Assembly: GCA_023423415.1 (NCBI GenBank)
Contig: JAFAFP010000130.1
Location: 1 to 64,000, forward strand
Source: Pseudomonadota bacterium
Lineage (GTDB): Bacteria > Pseudomonadota > Alphaproteobacteria > Rhizobiales > Xanthobacteraceae
DNA: 64,000 bases
Reading direction: 5' to 3'
Shown: positions 1 to 8,155 of the stretch, piece after piece
Layout of the letters: each line of letters begins with the position of its first letter
Position numbering within the stretch: position 1 is the stretch's first letter
Made by a program: the position numbers and the translations under genes
Notes under the pieces: generated by a model
The model's input: only the letters and a program-made list of their open reading frames with translations
Databases searched by the model: none
What the model was told of the DNA's origin: nothing

Positions 1-18
1 TTCGGCCATATGAGAGTG

Positions 19-46
19 ACCTAACTCGAGTAGACTCGAGTTAGGT
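19..46. repeat. Perfect 12-bp palindrome with 4-base loop
   Basis: ACCTAACTCGAG, a TAGA loop and CTCGAGTTAGGT form a perfect hairpin. No T-tract follows on either strand, so it does not look like a simple terminator. It lies immediately before the repeat element at 47-181. Function unknown. Confidence 0.7.
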
Positions 47-181
47 GCGGGGAGAAGGTGCCGATCCGCGTAAGCGGAGAGGCGGATGAGGGGCTGCTTT
101 CTTATTGGAATCGAAATGCCCCTCACCGGCTTCCTCGCTTCGCCCGAAAGTCGACCTCTCCCCGCTCTAACGGGGAGAGGT
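47..181. repeat. Composite inverted repeat, GCGGGGAGA/TCTCCCCGC family (copy 1)
   Basis: The outer arms GCGGGGAGAAGGT (near 47) and ACCTCTCCCCG (154-164) are inverted. An inner pair GATGAGGGGC/GCCCCTCAC flanks the middle. The right end is itself a perfect stem, ACCTCTCCCCG-CTCTAA-CGGGGAGAGGT (154-181). A related stem sits at 63946-63972 and a short one at 49715-49735. Dispersed elements of this kind are common between genes in Bradyrhizobium-like genomes (from memory). It ends about 20 bases before the first gene. Confidence 0.7.
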
Positions 182-201
182 AAAGAAACGCGGAGCCCTG
201 A

Positions 202-1038
202 ATGTCAACCGCTACAGCCGCTCAGCAGCCCGCCCCGGAGAAAATCCTCTCCGTCAACAACATCGAGGTCCTGTACGATCACGTGATCCTGGTGTTGAAG
301 GGCGTGTCGCTCGACGTGGACAAGGGCGGCATCGTCGCGCTGCTGGGCGCCAACGGCGCCGGCAAGACCACGACGCTGAAGGCGATCTCCAACCTGCTGC
401 ATTCTGAACGCGGTGAAGTGACCAAGGGCTCGATCGTGTTCGACGGGCAGGAGGTGCAATCGCTGTCGCCGAGCGAACTGGTGCGACGCGGCTGCATTCA
501 GGTGATGGAGGGCCGCCATTGCTTCGGCCATCTCACCGTCGAGGAAAACCTCCTGACCGGCGCATTCACGCGCAAGGATGGCAAGGCGGCGATCAATCGC
601 GATCTCGAAATGGTCTATGGCTATTTCAGGCGCCTGCGTGAGCGCCGGGGGTCCATGGCGGGCTACACCTCGGGCGGCGAACAGCAGATGTGCGCGATCG
701 GCCGGGCGCTCATGTCGCGGCCCAAGATGATCCTGCTCGACGAGCCGTCGATGGGCCTTGCGCCGCAGGTGGTGGAGGAAATCTTCGAGATCGTGAAGGA
801 CCTCAATGCCAAGGAGAATGTGTCGTTCCTGCTCGCCGAGCAGAACACCAACATGGCGCTGAAATACGCGCGCTACGGCTACATCCTCGAAAACGGCCGC
901 GTGGTGATGGATGGCGACGCAAAGGCGCTGTCGGAAAATGAGGATGTGAAGGAATTCTATCTCGGCATTGCCGAGGGCAAGCGCAAGTCGTTCCGTGAGG
1001 GCAAGCATTACAAGCGGCGCAAGCGGTGGCTGGCGTGA
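202..1038 (+). CDS. LivF-type ABC transporter ATP-binding protein
   Basis: Cytoplasmic ATPase subunit of a branched-chain amino acid/HAAT-class ABC importer, 278 aa. Walker A GANGAGKTT is at about residues 49-57, the signature SGGEQ at about 156-160 and Walker B ILLDEP at about 177-182. The C-terminus is a basic tail rich in Lys and Arg. The ATG is preceded by GGAG at a good distance. LivF subunits usually act with LivG, two permeases (LivH/LivM) and a periplasmic binding protein. Those would lie upstream, outside the window, if the operon is intact, although the repeat at 47-181 separates this gene from whatever is upstream. Family members next to acyl-CoA ligases, as here with the gene at 1878, often import aromatic or organic acids rather than amino acids. 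The substrate is therefore uncertain while the subunit type is secure. Confidence 0.92.
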   Translation: MSTATAAQQPAPEKILSVNNIEVLYDHVILVLKGVSLDVDKGGIVALLGANGAGKTTTLKAISNLLHSERGEVTKGSIVFDGQEVQSLSPSELVRRGCIQVMEGRHCFGHLTVEENLLTGAFTRKDGKAAINRDLEMVYGYFRRLRERRGSMAGYTSGGEQQMCAIGRALMSRPKMILLDEPSMGLAPQVVEEIFEIVKDLNAKENVSFLLAEQNTNMALKYARYGYILENGRVVMDGDAKALSENEDVKEFYLGIAEGKRKSFREGKHYKRRKRWLA

Positions 1039-1166
1039 ATGACCGCCGGCGTCTGCTTCAGGCATGTCGTCTTCTGCTTCTTTGTTTAAGTGATGCCAAC
1101 GGATAGAAGCTGAGGCGTTGGTTTGTGTGAGGTGGCTCACACTGCGCGATCGGAAGTCTTCCTAAG

Positions 1167-1850
1167 ATGCCCATCATTGCTGCTGTTGCATTGGTTCTCC
1201 TGTTCGCGCTCGTGTTCGGGCCAAGCTGGTGGATCAGGCACGTGCTGAAAACGCATGGCGTCGATCGGTCCGACTTGCCGGGCACCGGCGGGGAGTTTGC
1301 TCGTCATCTGCTGGATGAGGCCAAGCTGGAAGATGTGAAGGTCGAGGTCACGAATGAGGGCGATCACTACGATCCCAATGCGCGCGCGGTGCGCTTGCTG
1401 CCCGATCATCACGATGGCCGCTCGGTCGCAGCCGTGGCGATTGCCGCGCACGAAGTTTCGCACGCCATCCAGCATGCGCGCGGTGAGCGCGCTTTTGCCT
1501 TACGACTCGACCTGGTTAGCAACCTCGCCTGGGTGGATCGCCTCGCGGCCGCCATCCTGGTGCTTGTTCCCGTCGTGTTCATGCTGGTGAAGTCGCCGGT
1601 CCTTGCCATTGTTCAGATCATTGCCGCCGTCGCACTGCTCGGAATCCATGTTGTGGTTCATGTCGTCACATTACCGGTCGAGTTCGATGCGAGCTTCGGC
1701 AAGGCATTGCCGGTGCTGGAGGGGCGTCGTTACCTCTCCGAACGGGATATGCCTGCGGCGCGAAGCGTCCTGCGCGCCGCGGCGTTCACTTATGTGGCTG
1801 CAGCCCTCGCGACGCTTTTGAATGTCATGCGCTGGTTTCGGTTCGGGTAA
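1167..1850 (+). CDS. YugP-like membrane zinc metallopeptidase
   Basis: A 227-aa integral membrane protein with the zinc-binding motif HEVSHAIQH (HExxH) at about residues 95-103. A hydrophobic N-terminal anchor, a pair of hydrophobic stretches around 130-170 and another near the C-terminus are visible. Motif position and length match the YugP/neutral zinc metallopeptidase family (PF04298), whose physiological substrates are mostly unknown. It lies between the ABC ATPase and the CoA-ligase gene, all on the plus strand, 28 bases before the ligase start. It might be cotranscribed with the ligase, but a functional link is not evident. The ATG is the first in frame after the upstream gap. Confidence 0.85.
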   Translation: MPIIAAVALVLLFALVFGPSWWIRHVLKTHGVDRSDLPGTGGEFARHLLDEAKLEDVKVEVTNEGDHYDPNARAVRLLPDHHDGRSVAAVAIAAHEVSHAIQHARGERAFALRLDLVSNLAWVDRLAAAILVLVPVVFMLVKSPVLAIVQIIAAVALLGIHVVVHVVTLPVEFDASFGKALPVLEGRRYLSERDMPAARSVLRAAAFTYVAAALATLLNVMRWFRFG

Positions 1851-1877
1851 GTCAAGAAACGCAAGGAATGGCTGGGG

Positions 1878-3110
1878 ATGACCGAGCACTACGACGCCCT
1901 CGAAACACGCGATCCACAACTGCGCGAACGCGAAACTGTGGCGCAACTCCCGCGACTCCTGATGCGCGCGCTCTCGGCGCCCGGCTGGGCGAAGCAATTG
2001 GCGGACATCGACATCAAATCCGTCGCCTCGCGTGAGGCGCTGACCAAGCTACCCTTGCTTCGCAAGTCCGATCTCTCCGCCCTGCAAAAGGAGACGCCGC
2101 CCTTTGGCGGGTTCAACGTCACGCCGCCCGCCAAGGCGAGACGGCTTCTGATGTCACCCGGTCCGATCTTTGAGCCGGAAGGGCATGAGCATGACTTTGC
2201 CGGCGTTGGACGCGCGCTTTTCGCGGCGGGATTTCGCGAAGGCGATATCGTGCTGAACTGTTTCTCGTATCATCTCACGCCCGGTGCCTGGATGTTCGAG
2301 GCAGGCGCGGAGGCGCTGGGCTGTGCGATCATCCCCGGCGGCGTCGGCAATACCGAGCAACAGATAGAGGCAATCGCGCGGCTCAAGCCCGACGGTTATG
2401 TCGGCACGCCGGACTTTCTGAAGATCTTGCTCGATGGCGCGCAGGCTGGCGGCAAGGATGCGTCATCGATCAAGCGGGCGCTGGTGTCCGGTGCGGCATT
2501 GCCACTGTCGCTGCGGCAGGAGCTCGCCTCGCGTGGCGTCATGGTGCTGCAATGCTACGCCATCGCCGAGACCGGCGTGATCGCGTACGAGACGCCGGTG
2601 CAGGAAGGTCTTGTCGTCAACGAGAACATCATTGTCGAAATCGTGCGCCCGGGTACCGGTGATCCTGTGCCGGATGGTGACGTCGGCGAAGTGGTCGTGA
2701 CCTCGTTCAATCCGGATTATCCGATGGTCAGGCTCGCCACTGGCGATCTGTCGGCGGTGTTGCCGGGAGTTTCGCCCTGCGGCCGCACCAACATGCGCAT
2801 CAAAGGCTGGATGGGCCGCGCCGACCAGACTGCCAAAGTGAAGGGCATGTTCGTGCGCCCCGAGCAGATTGCCGAACTCGCGAAGCGGTATCCGGAGCTT
2901 GGTCGCCTGCGGCTGGTGGTCACGCGTGCGGACGAACAGGACGCGATGACGTTACATGCGGAAATCGCCTCACGGGACACAAATCTCGCTGAGCAAATCG
3001 CGACCACGTTGCAATCGGTGACCAAGCTCAAGGGTGCCGTGAAGCTCGTGCCGTTCGGAAGCCTCCCGAATGACGGAAAGGTCATCGCTGACGAACGCCC
3101 GGTTGCGTAG
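1878..3110 (+). CDS. Phenylacetate-CoA ligase-like AMP-binding enzyme
   Basis: Member of the ANL adenylating superfamily, PaaK-like branch, 410 aa, close to the usual 400-440 aa. It would activate a carboxylic acid (aromatic or related) to its CoA thioester using ATP. Visible features are an SGAALPL segment, the adenylate-binding CYAIAETG motif, the ATGDLS aspartate motif and the hinge/C-terminal RIKGWMGRADQTAKVKGMF region, which carries the GRxD and K-V-(K/R)-G pattern. The adjacent LivF-type ATPase suggests uptake followed by CoA activation of an aromatic or organic acid. The exact substrate cannot be read from sequence. Confidence 0.88.
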   Translation: MTEHYDALETRDPQLRERETVAQLPRLLMRALSAPGWAKQLADIDIKSVASREALTKLPLLRKSDLSALQKETPPFGGFNVTPPAKARRLLMSPGPIFEPEGHEHDFAGVGRALFAAGFREGDIVLNCFSYHLTPGAWMFEAGAEALGCAIIPGGVGNTEQQIEAIARLKPDGYVGTPDFLKILLDGAQAGGKDASSIKRALVSGAALPLSLRQELASRGVMVLQCYAIAETGVIAYETPVQEGLVVNENIIVEIVRPGTGDPVPDGDVGEVVVTSFNPDYPMVRLATGDLSAVLPGVSPCGRTNMRIKGWMGRADQTAKVKGMFVRPEQIAELAKRYPELGRLRLVVTRADEQDAMTLHAEIASRDTNLAEQIATTLQSVTKLKGAVKLVPFGSLPNDGKVIADERPVA

Positions 3111-3324
3111 AACGTCGTTGATTTGGTTTCAGCTCTATCTTTTTGCCTCTCACGCCCGCGCAGACGGGAAGCCAGAACAGTTTGGTGGGCCCCGCCTTGC
3201 CGCTATAGCGGCTCCGCGCCTTCATGGCCGGCGCATTCGAGTAGGGCCCCACCGGCGTGATGTCGTCGTCAAGGAAGTGTGACGGCGCCTCGGCATTGAT
3301 TTCGTCGGTTTCGAACAGAAACAA
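3082..3324 (-). CDS. Small hypothetical protein, TTG or unassigned start
   Basis: About 80 codons on the minus strand between convergent and divergent neighbours. The first 60 codons show strong GC at third positions and a plausible composition (FETDEI, HFLDDD, GPYSNAPAMKARSRYSGKAG, FWLPVC). The last 20 codons, partly inside the end of the ligase gene, lose that bias. The only candidate near the 5' end is TTG at 3324. The frame stays open further upstream without an ATG or GTG, so the start is uncertain. I do not recognise the family. It could be a real small protein or a remnant. Confidence 0.45.
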   Translation of the reverse strand: MFLFETDEINAEAPSHFLDDDITPVGPYSNAPAMKARSRYSGKAGPTKLFWLPVCAGVRGKKIELKPNQRRSTQPGVRQR

Positions 3325-3427
3325 TTCCAGTTTGATCTCTGCTATGAGTAAACGTTCGTCCGAACGCGGTATGAGGTTCCAATCTTCCGATGCACTATCC
3401 CGTCACCCTAACCCATGATGACAGACG

Positions 3428-4642
3428 ATGGCCGACCGGCTGAAACCCCGCGACGCCAAGGACGTGGAAGACGCGGTCATCTGGGCGCTGGCTGAAGGCA
3501 AGACGCTTGAGGTTGCCGGACATGGCTCGAAACATGACATCGGACGGCCAAGCCAATCGGACTTCACGCTGGATCTGTCCGCGCTCTCGGGTGTCACCTT
3601 GTATGAGCCGGAGGAATTGGTGCTCTCGGCACGCGCGGGAACGCCGATTGCGGAGATCGAGCGCCTCGTGGCTGAAAAGGGGCAGGAGCTTGCCTTCGAG
3701 CCGATGGATTATGGCCCGCTGCTCGGCGGCCCGCATGGTGCAGGGACTATCGGGGGTGTGATTGCGGCCAATCTGTCGGGGCCGCGCCGTATCAAAGCCG
3801 GGGCCGCGCGCGATCATTTTCTCGGCGTGACGGCGGTGTCCGGCCGCGGCGAAACCTTCAAGTCGGGTGGCCGGGTGGTGAAGAACGTTACGGGCTACGA
3901 TCTCTGCAAATTGCTGGCGGGTTCATTCGGCACGCTGGGCGCCATGACCGACGTGACGATCAAGACCCTGCCGCGCGCCGAGACCGAAGCGACGGTGATG
4001 GTGCTGGGTCTCGACGATGCAAGAGCCGTGCATGCCATGTCGGAGGCGATGGGCTCGTCCTGCGATGTGTCCGGCGCAGCGCATCTGCCGTCTCAGGTGA
4101 TGGGGAGCCTGCATGGACTATTAAGCGACGAGGCCGTGACCGTGCTTCGCCTGGAAGGGGTGCCGCCTTCGGTGTCGCATCGCATCGAGATGCTCCGTGC
4201 GCTGCTCAAACCTCATGGCCCGGTGGAGATATTGGCGGAAGAGACTTCGCGGTCGGTCTGGCGCACCGTTCGTGATGTGCTTCCGCTTGCGGAACTCGGT
4301 TATCAGCCGGTGTGGCGGATCTCCACAGCACCGGCACAAGGCGCTGCTTTGGCGCAATCAGTCGCTGCGGCGACCGGCGGTTCCTATTACTTCGACTGGG
4401 CCGGTGGTCTGATTTGGATGGCGGTGCGAAAGTCGGGCGATGCTGGCGCAGAGATGATCCGGCGCGCTGTCGCGCAGGTTGGTGGACACGCCACGCTGAT
4501 TCGGGCACCGGCCGCGATCCGTGCCGCCGTCGATGTGTTCGAGCCGCAGACCGAAGGCGTTGCGGCATTGAGCAAGCGGGTGAAGGACAGTTTCGACCCC
4601 AGGGGCGTCCTCAATCCCGGACGCATGTGGGCGGGAGTGTAA
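3428..4642 (+). CDS. glcE: Glycolate oxidase FAD-binding subunit GlcE
   Basis: GlcE subunit of glycolate oxidase, which oxidises glycolate to glyoxylate at the membrane together with GlcD and GlcF. Its 404 aa fit the family. A PCMH-type FAD-binding half is visible, with RAGTPIAEIE, GGPHGAGTIGGVIA and SGGRVVKNVTGYDLCKLLAG, followed by a cap domain. The C-terminus carries the family ending FDPRGVLNPGRMW. The stop lies two bases before the glcF start, so the two genes are cotranscribed. The catalytic FAD subunit GlcD, usually the first gene of the operon, is not next to it here. Confidence 0.93.
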   Translation: MADRLKPRDAKDVEDAVIWALAEGKTLEVAGHGSKHDIGRPSQSDFTLDLSALSGVTLYEPEELVLSARAGTPIAEIERLVAEKGQELAFEPMDYGPLLGGPHGAGTIGGVIAANLSGPRRIKAGAARDHFLGVTAVSGRGETFKSGGRVVKNVTGYDLCKLLAGSFGTLGAMTDVTIKTLPRAETEATVMVLGLDDARAVHAMSEAMGSSCDVSGAAHLPSQVMGSLHGLLSDEAVTVLRLEGVPPSVSHRIEMLRALLKPHGPVEILAEETSRSVWRTVRDVLPLAELGYQPVWRISTAPAQGAALAQSVAAATGGSYYFDWAGGLIWMAVRKSGDAGAEMIRRAVAQVGGHATLIRAPAAIRAAVDVFEPQTEGVAALSKRVKDSFDPRGVLNPGRMWAGV

Positions 4643-4644
4643 TC

Positions 4645-5997
4645 ATGCAGACCCACTTCTCCCTCGCACAGCTTGCCGATCCAGACATCGCGGAAGCCAA
4701 CAAGATCCTGCGCGCCTGCGTCCATTGCGGCTTCTGCACCGCGACCTGTCCGACTTACGTGCTGCTCGGCGATGAGCTCGATTCCCCGCGCGGCCGCATC
4801 TACCTGATCAAGGAGATGCTGGAGAACGATCGGCCGGCGACTCCCGACGTGGTCAAGCATATCGATCGTTGTCTCTCGTGCCTCTCCTGCATGACCACCT
4901 GTCCGTCGGGGGTGCATTACATGCACCTCGTCGATCATGCGCGGGTGCATATCGAGGAGACCTATCGTCGGCCTTTCCGCGAGCGCATGGTGCGCTGGCT
5001 GCTGGCGACAGTGCTGCCCTATCCCGCGCGGCTGCGTGCGGCCTTAGGTGCAGCCAAGTTCGCCAAACCGTTTGCTCCGTTGCTCGTCGCGACCGGTCTT
5101 AAACCACTGGCCGCCATGCTGAATCTGGCGCCGGCCACGGTCGCTGTGCGAGCGTCGCGGCAACGGATCTATCCTGCTGAAGGTGCGCGCAAAGGACGGG
5201 TCGCCTTGCTCTCAGGCTGCGCCAATCAGGTGCTGGGATCGCACATCAATGCCGCGACCATTCGCGTGCTCAATCGCAAGGGCATCGAGGTGGTGATCCC
5301 CAGAGGTGAGGGATGCTGCGGGGCGCTGGTTCATCACATGGGGCGCGAGCATCAGTCGCACGCTCAGGCCAAAGCCAATATCGATGCCTGGACCGCGGAG
5401 ATCGAGGGCGAGGGGCTCAACGCCATCGTGATTAACGTGTCGGGCTGCGGCACGACCGTGAAGGATTATGGCTTCATGCTCCGCAACGACGCAGCTTATG
5501 CCGCCAAGGCGGCGCGGGTGTCCGCGTTGACGAAGGATATCAGCGAATATCTGATCGATTTGCCGCTGGATGAGCCATTGCCATCGTCGGGTCTGACGGT
5601 CGCGTATCATGCCGCTTGCTCGCTTCAGCATGGTCAGCGCGTGGTCCGTCAGCCGAAAGAGTTGCTCGCGCGACATGGTTTCGTCGTTAAAGATATTGCC
5701 GAGGGTCATCTCTGTTGCGGATCAGCAGGGACTTACAATATCCTGCAAAGCGACATTGCGCAGAGGCTGAGGGATCGTAAGATCGCCAACATCACCAAAG
5801 TGAGTCCCGATGTCATCGCTGCGGGCAACATTGGATGTATGACTCAGATTGCGTCAGGAACGTCGATACCGGTGGTTCATCCGGTCGAGTTGATCGATTG
5901 GGCCACGGGAGGCCCGAGACCGGCGGGATTGACCGGTCGCGCGCGTGCGATGCCTTCGGCCGAACCGGCGACGGCAACATCGTCCGCTCTCGCATAG
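4645..5997 (+). CDS. glcF: Glycolate oxidase iron-sulfur subunit GlcF
   Basis: The 450-aa iron-sulfur subunit passes electrons from the FAD subunits to the respiratory chain. Two ferredoxin-type 4Fe-4S motifs are visible: CVHCGFCTATCP (Cys 25, 28, 31, 35) and CLSCLSCMTTCP starting near residue 76. Two CCG domains follow, with GCCGALVHH and CCGSAGTYN. The ATG at 4645 follows the glcE stop by two bases. The open frame continues upstream into glcE, but the N-terminus MQTHFSLAQLADP is the family start. The last 25 residues are a low-complexity extension. Confidence 0.94.
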   Translation: MQTHFSLAQLADPDIAEANKILRACVHCGFCTATCPTYVLLGDELDSPRGRIYLIKEMLENDRPATPDVVKHIDRCLSCLSCMTTCPSGVHYMHLVDHARVHIEETYRRPFRERMVRWLLATVLPYPARLRAALGAAKFAKPFAPLLVATGLKPLAAMLNLAPATVAVRASRQRIYPAEGARKGRVALLSGCANQVLGSHINAATIRVLNRKGIEVVIPRGEGCCGALVHHMGREHQSHAQAKANIDAWTAEIEGEGLNAIVINVSGCGTTVKDYGFMLRNDAAYAAKAARVSALTKDISEYLIDLPLDEPLPSSGLTVAYHAACSLQHGQRVVRQPKELLARHGFVVKDIAEGHLCCGSAGTYNILQSDIAQRLRDRKIANITKVSPDVIAAGNIGCMTQIASGTSIPVVHPVELIDWATGGPRPAGLTGRARAMPSAEPATATSSALA

Positions 5998-6031
5998 CGA
6001 CAGCGTAGCGCAAACATTCGGAGACGAAATC

Positions 6032-6442
6032 ATGGCGAAGAAGGCGAAGAAGGGCAAAAAGGCTAAAAAAGCCAAACGGGGTAAAAAGGCCAAAAAGGTA
6101 ACCGCGGCGAAGAAAAAGAAAACGGCGAAGCGGTCCAAGAAAACCGCCAAGAAGACCGCCAGGAAAGGCGCAAAGAAGGCTGCCAAAAAAGGCGCCAAGA
6201 AAGCCAAGAAGGCTGCCAAGAAAGGCGTAAAGAAAGGCGTAAAGAAAGGCGCGAAGAAAGCGTCCAGAAAGAGCGCACCAAAGGCCAAGAAGGCCAAAGC
6301 GAAAAGAAAGTCCGCACCGCGGAAGCGGGCAACCCCGGCGCCCGCACCCTCTGAGCCGGCTGTTACCGAAGTGGAAGAAACGTCAGTCGTCGAGAGCGGT
6401 GGCTATCGGCCGTTCGGTTCCAGCGACAGCAGCGCAAGCTGA
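6032..6442 (+). CDS. Histone H1-like lysine/alanine-rich basic protein
   Basis: A 136-aa protein whose first 110 residues are almost entirely Lys, Ala, Gly, Arg, Ser and Thr in AKK/GAKK/GVKK repeats. The last 25 residues are acidic/neutral (EVEETSVVESGGY). This composition matches the histone H1-like nucleoid proteins (HC1/AlgP type) of bacteria, which bind DNA non-specifically through disordered tails. GGAGA precedes the ATG at about nine bases. A direct repeat of the GGCGTAAAGAAA type occurs near 6220-6250, so length variation between strains is likely. It follows glcF by about 35 bases and is closed by a strong terminator. Confidence 0.85.
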   Translation: MAKKAKKGKKAKKAKRGKKAKKVTAAKKKKTAKRSKKTAKKTARKGAKKAAKKGAKKAKKAAKKGVKKGVKKGAKKASRKSAPKAKKAKAKRKSAPRKRATPAPAPSEPAVTEVEETSVVESGGYRPFGSSDSSAS

Positions 6443-6487
6443 TTTCCAACGGTATTGGCAAGCCTCCATTCGCGGCTTGCAAAGGCA

Positions 6488-6525
6488 TACGGCCCGGATC
6501 CAGTCAGGATTCGGGCCGTATTTCT
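6488..6525 (+). terminator. Rho-independent terminator after the histone-like gene
   Basis: TACGGCCCGGATCC, an AGTCA loop and GGATTCGGGCCGTA form a 14-bp stem with one G-U pair, followed by TTTCTT. Confidence 0.85.
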
Positions 6526-6777
6526 TGGACCTCTGACGAGCGCCCTCACGGTGATCGATCAGATCTTATTATCTCGCACTGACCCGACAGGGGGCTTGCA
6601 GTATAAGTATATTCCGGCCGACAAGACCGAGAGGGGCATCGCGCTGCGACATCGTCTACAAGCCGGCTCCATAGAGCTGCTTTGTTGCGTCATAGTCCCG
6701 CTTTGTTGCATCGGATCGCCTGCACCAATAGCATCGCCGCCCGTTCAACAAAGCGCCAATCCAGCCGGGAGGTTTCG

Positions 6778-7845
6778 ATGGCTTACAATATTCTGATCAT
6801 GGGCGCGGCTTATGGGTCGCTCCTGGCTTCCAAGATGCTGTTTGGCGGGCACAGGATTCATCACGTCTGTCTGCCGGCCGAAGCCGACCTGATCAATGCG
6901 GAAGGTTTTCGTGTTCGGCTGCCGGTGAAAGGCCGGAAGGATCCGGTCCTGCTCGATTCGCGCAAGCTTCCTGGCAAGGTGACGGCTGGCGGCGCTGCCG
7001 GCGTCAATCCTGCAGATTACGATCTTGTCGGTCTTGCCATGCAGGAGCCGCAATACCGTTCGCCCGGCGTGCGCGAGCTGCTCGACGCGGTGGCGAAGTC
7101 GCGCGTGCCCTGCATGTCGATCATGAACATGCCGCCGCTGCCGTATATGCGCCGTATCCCCGGACTCGACGGGGATTCGCTCAAGCCCGCTTACACCGAT
7201 CCGAGCGTCTGGGACAATTTCGATCCCGCCAAGCTCACCTTGTGCAGCCCCGATCCACAGGCCATCCGTCCACCAGACGAGCCGGCGAACGTCCTGCAGG
7301 TGACGCTGCCGACCAACTTCAAGGTGGCGAAGTTCGAAGACGACAAGGACACCGCGATCCTGCGTCAGCTCGAACAGGAGATCGACGCCATCCGCTTCGA
7401 TCCGGGCGATGGCAGCAAGATCGAGTTGCCGGTGAAGCTTCGGGTTTCCGATTCGCTGTTCGTGCCGCTGGCCAAATGGGCGATGTTGCTGGCCGGCAAT
7501 TATCGCTGCATCACGCCTGACGGCATGCGGACGGCGCAGGAGGCCGTGCATAGCGACATCGACACCTCGCGCACGGTCTACAACTTCGTCAATGATCTGG
7601 TCGTGAAGCTCGGCGCCAACCCGAATGACCTCGTGCCGTTCGAGAAGTATGCCGCCGCAGCGCAGAGCCTCGTTCGTCCGGCGTCGGCGGCGCGCGCGCT
7701 CAACAACGGCGCTCCGTTTATCGAACGGGCCGACAAACTGGTGCAGCTCATTGCGAAGCAGAAGGGCCTGAGCCTGCCTGCGATCGACGCGCAAGTTGAG
7801 TTGCTCGACCGGCGTCTGGAAGCGAATCGTAAGAAAGCCGCCTGA
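6778..7845 (+). CDS. Ketopantoate reductase-like NAD(P)-binding protein
   Basis: A 355-aa cytoplasmic protein with an N-terminal Rossmann start (NILIMGAAYGSLLASKML), resembling the ApbA/PanE fold but divergent from true PanE. The glycine motif is GAAYGS rather than GxGxxG. The start is the ATG at 6778, preceded by GGGAGG; the open frame extends 32 codons upstream without such a site. The residue order in the C-terminal half does not clearly show the PanE active-site lysine, so the reaction is unknown. It stands alone between two terminators and is a single-gene unit. Confidence 0.7.
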   Translation: MAYNILIMGAAYGSLLASKMLFGGHRIHHVCLPAEADLINAEGFRVRLPVKGRKDPVLLDSRKLPGKVTAGGAAGVNPADYDLVGLAMQEPQYRSPGVRELLDAVAKSRVPCMSIMNMPPLPYMRRIPGLDGDSLKPAYTDPSVWDNFDPAKLTLCSPDPQAIRPPDEPANVLQVTLPTNFKVAKFEDDKDTAILRQLEQEIDAIRFDPGDGSKIELPVKLRVSDSLFVPLAKWAMLLAGNYRCITPDGMRTAQEAVHSDIDTSRTVYNFVNDLVVKLGANPNDLVPFEKYAAAAQSLVRPASAARALNNGAPFIERADKLVQLIAKQKGLSLPAIDAQVELLDRRLEANRKKAA

Positions 7846-7871
7846 TTCTCAGTTTCAATTGATTGCGGAAA

Positions 7872-7905
7872 GGCGCGTGGAAACCCTGGTTTCCCGCGCC
7901 TTTTT
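7872..7905 (+). terminator. Rho-independent terminator
   Basis: GGCGCG(T)GGAAACC, a CT loop and GGTTTCCCGCGCC form a 13-bp stem with one bulged T, followed by TTTTT. Confidence 0.88.
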
Positions 7906-8155
7906 CGTGACTTTCATGCAACAGGCCGCTGGATTGTGACAATCACGTGTGAATTGGAGTAGCTCTGAAGCGCGAATGCTCAAAAAGGCAGCAACTGCCA
8001 AAACTTTCGTGTTGGCGATTTTATCTCGTCCGTGCCGAATTAGCGCGACTGCAGGAATGAGGCAGGGGGATTGGTGCTCGGGGATTGCGGCGCTTCCGTT
8101 CGTGACTAGTCGCCCGACCCGAGCTGCCAGGGAATTGAAATTGAAGGGGCTCACG
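7906..8155 (+). other. Leader region upstream of the outer membrane protein gene
   Basis: About 250 bases without a convincing gene and more AT-rich than its surroundings. It probably holds the promoter and a long 5' untranslated leader for the outer membrane protein gene. GGGGCT lies 6-10 bases before the ATG. An in-frame ORF runs through it from 7949 but lacks coding character. Confidence 0.4.
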
